From contig CM119266.1 in NCBI GenBank assembly GCA_051294375.1, forward strand, positions 11,737,609 to 11,801,608: DNA of 64,000 nucleotides, written 5' to 3'. Positions 58,201-64,000 of the stretch are shown in pieces. Source of the DNA: Paraspadella gotoi. Its lineage: Eukaryota > Chaetognatha. The translations under genes were made by a program, and so were the position numbers. Within the stretch, counting starts at the first letter, position 1; the number at the start of each line of letters is the position of its first letter. The notes under the pieces are model-generated. The model was not told the origin of the DNA. It searched no databases and was given only the letters and a program-made list of their open reading frames with translations.

Positions 58201-58886
58201 GGCCGCTACTCCAAGGGCCGTTTCCTCTATTGCAACGCCTGGCGAAGCATCGACGGCGACAATCCAATCTACGATAACTCGTTGGCGATGCTGGACGCTG
58301 CGTCGGTGCGGCCCGGCGACGCGCTGCCGCTGGATTTTTTTTCGTGAGTTAAAGAGCATAAAATTCGAGAAATTCTAGGTAAATTATAAACAGGATCAAT
58401 ATCCACACTTTAGATACATTAAACATAAAAAAAACCACATCATTAGAGTATTTATTTCTTCCGCTCCATCTTCCGCCCACACCGTCAAGCTTCAACCCCA
58501 ACATGAAGCGCGAGGTCAAGGTGCTCCAGTATCGCCTCAACGAGCGGAGCAGCGACGCCCACCGGTGGTACTACTTTTCGCAGATGACGAAGGACGAGGC
58601 GCTGCTCTTCAAGCAGTGGGACTCGGATCCGGCACGACCGGCCCGCTCCACCTTCCACACGGCCTTCAAGGATCCGGCGGCCTCGCCCTCGGCGCCTTCG
58701 CGTCAGTCCATCGAGGTTCGCGCCATGGCGTACTTTCCCGACCACGCCCCGAATACGTGCCCGACAGGGAAAGTCTATATCGTCTGGGCGACCATGAAGG
58801 CGAAAAAGTTAGGGTTGGTGGCGGCGGTGGGGGCTGTGGCGGCGGCCGCGGCCGCGGCCGTTTATTGGTGGATGTATAGATCGTGA
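55250..58886 (+). CDS. CmcJ/AsaB-like oxygenase with C-terminal membrane anchor, 334 aa, 5 exons
   Basis: Family of hydroxylase/desaturase enzymes best known from fungal and bacterial secondary metabolism (CmcJ, NvfI, AsaB, GA4 desaturase type), thought to be Fe(II)/2-oxoglutarate oxygenases. The substrate here is unknown. Exons 55250-55355, 55475-55608, 57513-57657, 58121-58343 and 58490-58886 join in phase for 1005 nt. Family landmarks in order: YYPQIADMIKRATGAERVDIF, with VR close behind; PVIHTD (His135, Asp137, likely metal ligands); FLYCNAWRSI and NSLAMLDAASV; WYYFSQMTKDEALLFKQWDS; FHTAFKDP (His259, likely third ligand); SIEVRAMAYFPD (Arg280, possible 2-oxoglutarate contact). After the enzyme comes a basic stretch and a 22-residue Ala-rich hydrophobic helix ending WWMYRS, a tail anchor that would face the enzyme to the cytosol. 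It is intron-bearing, so not bacterial contamination. Confidence 0.88.
56660..57003 (+). repeat. Purine-rich tract in a CmcJ-like gene intron
   Basis: About 340 bases that are almost only A and G on the plus strand (AAAGG, GAGAAAAAG blocks), in the intron between exons 2 and 3. Open frames through it are low-complexity. Confidence 0.8.
57790..58030. mobile_element. Interspersed repeat (SINE-sized), fuller copy
   Basis: About 240 bp starting TGTGGCGAATCC and ending in an ATAAATAA-rich stretch; the first 55 bp recurs at 41239-41295. It lies in the intron between exons 3 and 4 of the CmcJ-like gene. The class is unsure. Confidence 0.6.
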
Positions 58887-59665
58887 AAAGAACGAAAAGT
58901 AAGGCTGGGTGGGTGCGGCTGATTCCTCGACTGTTAGTTTTTAATTGATTACAATTTGAAGATGGGATACTTTATCTCTTTTTTTTTTCATTTTGATTTT
59001 TTCAATGATTTACAATTTTAAAAATTTTATAACAAGCCTACTAATTTTGTAAACTTTTGTAAAAATCGGGATGTGTATTTAGGTGCCCTCTCTGTGTCGA
59101 TGTCTGAAACTTTGATCAATCAACAAAAGATTTCGGATTTTGGATTCCTTGATAACGATACTAATATTTAGTTTTGGTCTTTGTCAATAGAACGAGAATA
59201 AAGATTCATTAATAGCCATTTGATGTTTTCAGTTGCTTAAAGCGAACAGCATTTATAGTTATTTTATATAGTATTCATCATATCTATACGTAATCAATAA
59301 TCAGTTAAAATTATCTAGAATGTATCGTTACGTAAATTAGTTTAGAATCAGCATCATATTTTTGAATTAAGGATTCAGATTTTTAGATTCTGGATTCAGG
59401 TTCCGACCAAAACCGCAAGAATCACCGTCGGCAATAAACGTCTCGATATCAAAGTCACCGACGTTTCTTTTCTTTCTTTTATTTTTTAAATCAAGTTTTT
59501 TTTTTTGTTTTTTTTTCTTCACGTCTACATCAGAGTGATTCAGTTTTTATTCTTTTTTGTCTTTATGGAAAAAGTTTTATATGTTAATTTTACTTTTTTT
59601 TTTCTAACACCCGGTCGTCTTTTTCTCAAAATCGCATCATTTACCATTTTCTGTACCCCATTCCT

Positions 59666-59674
59666 CTCCTCTCT

Positions 59675-59762
<88 letters not shown>

Positions 59763-59776
59763 TCTCTCTCTCACTT
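59666..59776. repeat. CT microsatellite in the left arm
   Basis: Counterpart of the GA tract at 63307-63403. Confidence 0.95.
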
Positions 59777-60248
59777 TCTTTTTTTCTTTCTCTCTTTTTT
59801 CGCCCACCCCATCGGATTTTGGAATCGGCCAAGAAACCCAAAGACTTTTCTACCTCAGGGAAAAGTTTTTGATTCCCCGCCACACAAGAAGAAAAAAAAA
59901 GAAACAAAAAAGAAAAAGAAAAGAAAGGGAAGAAAACGATGAAAGTTTTGAGAAAAGATGACAAGATTTTTAATGTAATTTTGACTTGAGAAATTCGGAT
60001 AACCAGTGCAAGAACAAAAACGTGGCATAATTAACCACAGAGAAAGAAAGAGAAGAATATCGAGCGAGAATTTAAATTTAAGTACATTAAGGTTAGGTTT
60101 TAAAATTTGCACATTATAAATTAAAAAAAGAAAAAAGCGTGAAACGAAATTTTCTAATTTTTTTTCTTTTTTTCTTTTTCCTTTTAATTTTCCCCAAAGA
60201 AAAGAAGTAATTCAATCGAGTTCTTCTCTCCTTACGTGAAACGAGAGT

Positions 60249-60253
<5 letters not shown>

Positions 60254-60311
<58 letters not shown>
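60254..60311. repeat. CT microsatellite in the left arm
   Basis: Counterpart of the GA tract at 62728-62828, which is longer and more interrupted. Confidence 0.95.
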
Positions 60312-60881
60312 CCACCGAGATAAATTCGTATTTTTTGAGTAATTATATATCATATTTCATCTCATCCGAAATCGATTTTACCGCCACGTTCTCACTCATC
60401 GTTTCTTCGCTCATCTTCTCATCAAACCTTAATATTATTACTCACCTTCGTTTCTCTCCAACTCTTCCGTTGAATATTTAACTTAAATCTTTAGTTAAAC
60501 CATACATTGATATGCATATAAACTTTATAGTAGAGAAATGTATTTTTCGCGGTTTATTTTTGGAAATTGTTGTGCTTAAAAATTTCAATCTTGTATCAAT
60601 GAAAATTATTTCATTTCGGAATTGAAGTTTTTTCTTATATGTGTAACTTTTTAACTTAATAAAAAACTATTATTTTAAATCGAATTTAATTTAATCTAAT
60701 CAATTTAAAAATTCCATAAGTCTTTCATTCCGCTATGAATCGTATGTACGATTTAGATAAATACAATGATCCTCCTAAAAGGCTACTTCCTACTACATCT
60801 TTATTCGCCATTTCCATTCGCCATTTCCATTCGCTTTTCTTTTTTTTTAAAACTACGGAAAGAGAAAAAAATACCGTAAAC

Positions 60882-60977
60882 GGCAGTTGCACAGGATTCG
60901 AACTTGGCGAGGAAGACGTAACTGAATCCTACAGATCGCCTCTCTTAACCAACGTCTCTCTCTGGCCAAACACTGCT
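60882..60977 (-). tRNA. tRNA-Leu-like, degenerate (type II)
   Basis: On the minus strand: TTGGTTAAG in the D arm, TAGGATTCAG where a Leu(UAG) anticodon arm would be but with about 4 bases missing, a long variable region, then AGTTCGAATCCT (B box) and GCAACTGCC that can pair with GCAGTG upstream. Either a pseudogene or a gene hit by assembly indels. The amino-acid call is tentative. Confidence 0.4.
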
Positions 60978-61092
60978 GGTTCTATGCAGAACTTGATACT
61001 AAATCTATCATGTCCTCTCGTCAATTCAGTATGAAGTTTTATTATAAAAATTTTAGAATTTCCCCTGAACAGTTTTTCTTTAATAAAAGAGG

Positions 61093-61167
61093 CTCCCCGG
61101 CGGGAATCGAACCCCGGTTCTCTCGCGTGACAGGCGAAGGGAATACTCACACTATACTAACCGAGGA
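61093..61167 (-). tRNA. tRNA-Asp(GUC), with small indels
   Basis: Read on the minus strand it follows tRNA-Asp closely: TCCTCGG acceptor pairing with CCGGGGA, TTAGTATAGTG D arm, CTGTCAC anticodon loop (GUC), GGTTCGATTCC T loop. Compared with the usual gene it lacks one G in the D loop and one C in the T stem and has two extra bases before the anticodon stem. It is 75 nt instead of 72. A real gene with assembly errors or a recent pseudogene. Confidence 0.7.
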
Positions 61168-61849
61168 CTTGATTTCCAACTTGTTTTTTCAAAGCGAGAG
61201 TCTTTTTAAAACAGTGATGCAAACAGCGAATAGAAGTTGAAAAATATTGAAATAAAAAGTTTAAGTGGTAATACAGTGTATATTTTAATTTGTTTGGATC
61301 TAGATACCTCGAGTTGCTTGGTTATCCCATACTAAACAATGACTCCGGCGTGAAGCCAATCCACCAAGTTGGATCAGTGAGCGCAACAACGGGGCGATCT
61401 TCAATTAAATTAACAGTTATAAAATGGTTATAAAATTTTATAAATTATATAAAGATTTGTCATGGAATGTAATTAGTGATTATCAATATAACAATTAGCA
61501 ATTTTAATCCAAACTGGCGATAACAACGAAACAATTTTCAGTTCCTTCTTGAAAAAAATACTACTTAGTTAATTTTAGTATGAGTAAGAGATTTAAGTAC
61601 TTTAGTATATAAAATTTATTTAATACATTTCTACTAGACGACTATAATTCAAATCGCGTGTATCGATTCCCCACAATATATCGTGCAAATCATTAAGCGC
61701 CCACGCAAAACCTCAACGTAATACAGATTGTGCTAATAAGCCACTGGACCCCGCGGGCAATTCGGGCCCTTTGCAAGGCCCCCGCCGCGGCGGTGGTTGG
61801 GAGAGGAGCGTCGGGAGAAGGGGAGAAGGAGTGAGAGAGTGAAAATGGC

Positions 61850-62230
61850 GAATGGAAATGGCGAATATGAAAATGGCGAGATTGAGATAGCGGCAGGAAT
61901 GGGCGATGGAACTGAACGAATGTAAATAGACGGAAAAATTGGCGAAATGGAAATGGTGAATGGAAATGGCGAATGGAGGCGAAAAAGAAATGGGCCCAAG
62001 GAAAAATGGCGAATGGAGAATAGCGGATGAAAATGGCGGAAAAAGAAATAAGACGAATCAAAATGGCGACTGGAAATGGCGAATGGAAGGTAAAATGGAA
62101 TAGGGCAAATTATGAAATGGCGAAATGAAATGGCAGAAATGGAAAATGGCAAAATGGAATGGCAGCGAATAAGAGAATGGCAAAGACGAAATGCGAATGG
62201 AAATGGGAATGAAATGGCGAATAAAGATGA
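61850..62230. repeat. 13-bp minisatellite (AATGGCGAATGGA-like)
   Basis: Tandem units of AATGGCGAATGGA with variants, about 25 units, in the spacer and inner edge of the right arm. A few reverse-oriented units sit at the inner edge of the left arm (60800-60838). Confidence 0.85.
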
Positions 62231-62727
62231 AGTATGGAAGTAGCCTTTTAGGAGGACATGTATTTAATCTAAATACGTACATAGACGAATTCATAGCGAG
62301 AAATGAAGACTTAATGAATTTTTAAATTGATAGATTAAATTAAATCGAATTTAAAAATAATAGTTTTTATAAGTTAAAAAGTACACATATAAGAAAAACT
62401 TCAATTCCGAAATGAAAAATAATTTCATTGATACAAGATGAAATTTTTTAAGCAACAAACATTTTCACAAAGAATAAACCGCGAAAAAAAAAAATAACAT
62501 TTCTCCTACTATAAAGTTTATATGCATATCAAATGTATGGTTTAACTAAAGATTTAAGTTAAAATTCAACGGAAGAGTTGGAGAGAAACGAAAAGGGAGT
62601 ATAATATTAAGGTTTGATGAGAAGATGATCGAAGAAACGATGAGTGAGAGATGTGGCGGTAAAATCGCTTTCGGATGAGATGAATATGATATATCAATTA
62701 CTCAAAAAATACGAATTTATCTCGGTG

Positions 62728-62747
62728 GGAGAGAGAGAGAGAGAGAG

Positions 62748-62804
<57 letters not shown>

Positions 62805-62828
62805 TAGAGAAGAGAGAGAGAGAGAGAG
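62728..62828. repeat. GA microsatellite in the right arm
   Basis: GA repeats with GAC and AGA breaks. Confidence 0.95.
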
Positions 62829-63306
62829 TTTTTACTCTCGTTTCACTAAGGAGAGAAGAACTCGATTGAATTACTTCTTTCTTTGGGGAAATTAAAAGGA
62901 AAGAAAAAAAGAAAAAAAATTAGAAAATTTCCGTTCACACGCTTTTTTCTTTTTTTAATTTATAATGTGCAAATTTTAAACCTACCTTAATGTACTTAAA
63001 TTTAAATTCTCGCTCGAATTCTTCTCTTTTCTTTCTCTGTGTGTTAATTATGCCACGTTTTTGTTTCTTGCACTGGTTATCCGAATTTCTCAAGTCAAAA
63101 TTACATTAAAAATCTTGTAATCTTTTCTCAAAACTTTCATCGTTTCTATCCTTCTTTTTTTTTCTATTTTTGTTTCTTTTTTTTTTTTCTTCGTTGTGGC
63201 GGGGAATCAAAAAAACTTTTCCTCGAGGTAGAAAAGTCTTTGGTTTTCTTGGCCGATTCCAAAATCCGATGGGTGGGCGAAAAAAGAGAAGAAGAAAAAA
63301 AGAAAG

Positions 63307-63316
63307 TGAGAGAGAG

Positions 63317-63375
<59 letters not shown>

Positions 63376-63403
63376 AAAGAGAGAGAGAAGAGAGAGAGAG
63401 AGG
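63307..63403. repeat. GA microsatellite in the right arm
   Basis: GA repeats with several AGAAGAG and AAAAG breaks. Confidence 0.95.
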
Positions 63404-64000
63404 AATGGGGTACAGAAAATGGTAAATGTATCGATTTTGAGAAAAAGACCGACCGGGTGTTTAGAAAAAAAAAAGTAAAATTAACATATAAAACTTTTTC
63501 CATAAAGACAAAAAGAATAAAACTGAATCACAATGCTGATTAGACGTGAAGAAAAAAAACAAAAAAAAACTTAATTTAAAATAATAAAAGAAGAAAAAAA
63601 AACGTCGGTGACTTTGATATCGAGACGTTTATTGCCGACGGTGAATTCTTGCGGTTTTGGTCGGAACCTGAATCCAGAATCTACAAAATCTGAATCCTTA
63701 ATTCAAAAATATGATGCTGATTCTAAACTAATTTACGTAACGATACATTCTGATAATTTTAACTGATTATTGATTACGTTAGATTATGATGAATACTATA
63801 TAAAATAATATAACATGCTGTCCGCTTTTAAGCAACTGAAAACATTCAAATGGGCTTACTTAACGCTGAACTTTATTCACTCGTTCTAATTGACAAAGAC
63901 CAACGAATATAATATAGGTAATCGGTTATCAAGGAGAATGTCAAAACATTCGAAATCATTTTGTTGATATGATGCAACAGTTTCAGCGACCTATCTGCAC

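Larger units (their letters stand above)
59115..60838 (+). repeat. Left arm of a large inverted repeat
   Basis: Matches the reverse complement of about 62195-63972 over its whole length, including the sequence ...CACCGTCGGCAATAAACGTC near 59425, two CT tracts, the AATTCGGAT stretch near 60000 and the TCCTCCTAAAAGGCTACTTCC near 60775. Differences are base changes and many short indels. It starts just past the CmcJ-like gene and includes a possible poly(A) signal of it (AATAAA at 59197). Confidence 0.88.
62195..63972 (-). repeat. Right arm of a large inverted repeat
   Basis: Reverse-complement partner of 59115-60838, running almost to the window end. Contains GA tracts at 62728-62828 and 63307-63403. 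It may continue or stop just outside the window. No gene is seen. Confidence 0.88.

Overview
The window is nuclear DNA of an invertebrate animal. Every large gene is split by GT-AG introns (two are GC-AG), codon phases match across all junctions I built, and the genes are animal types: soluble adenylyl cyclase (ADCY10-like), inositol-trisphosphate 3-kinase, mitochondrial GABA transaminase and an SLC22 transporter. Intron-dense soluble cyclase, Helitron-like elements with ACGG-type microsatellites and a CmcJ/AsaB-like oxygenase suit a lophotrochozoan or an early-branching animal better than an insect or vertebrate, but I cannot name the species. There are two runs of N, and repeated segments differ mostly by one-base indels, so the assembly is probably error-rich. 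Frameshifts should be read with that in mind.

Layout. 1-9.7 kb holds no convincing gene: CT/AG and TTTC microsatellites, a segment present twice (1-739 and about 7592-8360), and a decayed reverse-transcriptase fragment (9.2-9.7 kb, minus). Four minus-strand genes follow, listed by rising coordinate: a sulfotransferase-like gene with disturbed frames (9.7-11.4 kb), a complete 3-exon SLC22 transporter (13.7-15.6 kb, 528 aa), a 42-exon ADCY10-like gene (17.2-39.7 kb, 2300 aa) and a 7-exon coiled-coil gene of unknown function (40.5-44.4 kb, 503 aa). The ADCY10-like introns are full of mobile DNA: three copies of a tRNA-type SINE, two Helitron-like elements, one small LTR element with both LTRs, two TA-flanked MITEs (one interrupted by a SINE, the other by a segment starting with half a tRNA-Lys), a broken zinc-finger retrocopy and a degenerate TTAGGG array.

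The right third holds IP3 3-kinase (plus, 47.9-49.9 kb, 291 aa), GABA transaminase (minus, 51.1-53.0 kb, 502 aa; tail to tail with the kinase) and a CmcJ/AsaB-like oxygenase with a C-terminal membrane anchor (plus, 55.3-58.9 kb, 334 aa). From about 59.1 kb to the window end lies an inverted repeat with arms of about 1.7 kb and a spacer holding two degenerate tRNA-like genes (Asp, Leu-like) and a 13-bp minisatellite.

The genes do not form one pathway; two make or act on second messengers (cAMP, IP3). The strongest biological leads are: a soluble cyclase that keeps its catalytic residues but differs at all four positions recalled as the human bicarbonate site; a GABA transaminase lacking one cysteine of the iron-sulfur motif; a tail-anchored CmcJ/AsaB-like enzyme in an animal; and a near-perfect 48-bp inverted repeat with a hammerhead-ribozyme-like core 100 bp upstream of the cyclase start codon.
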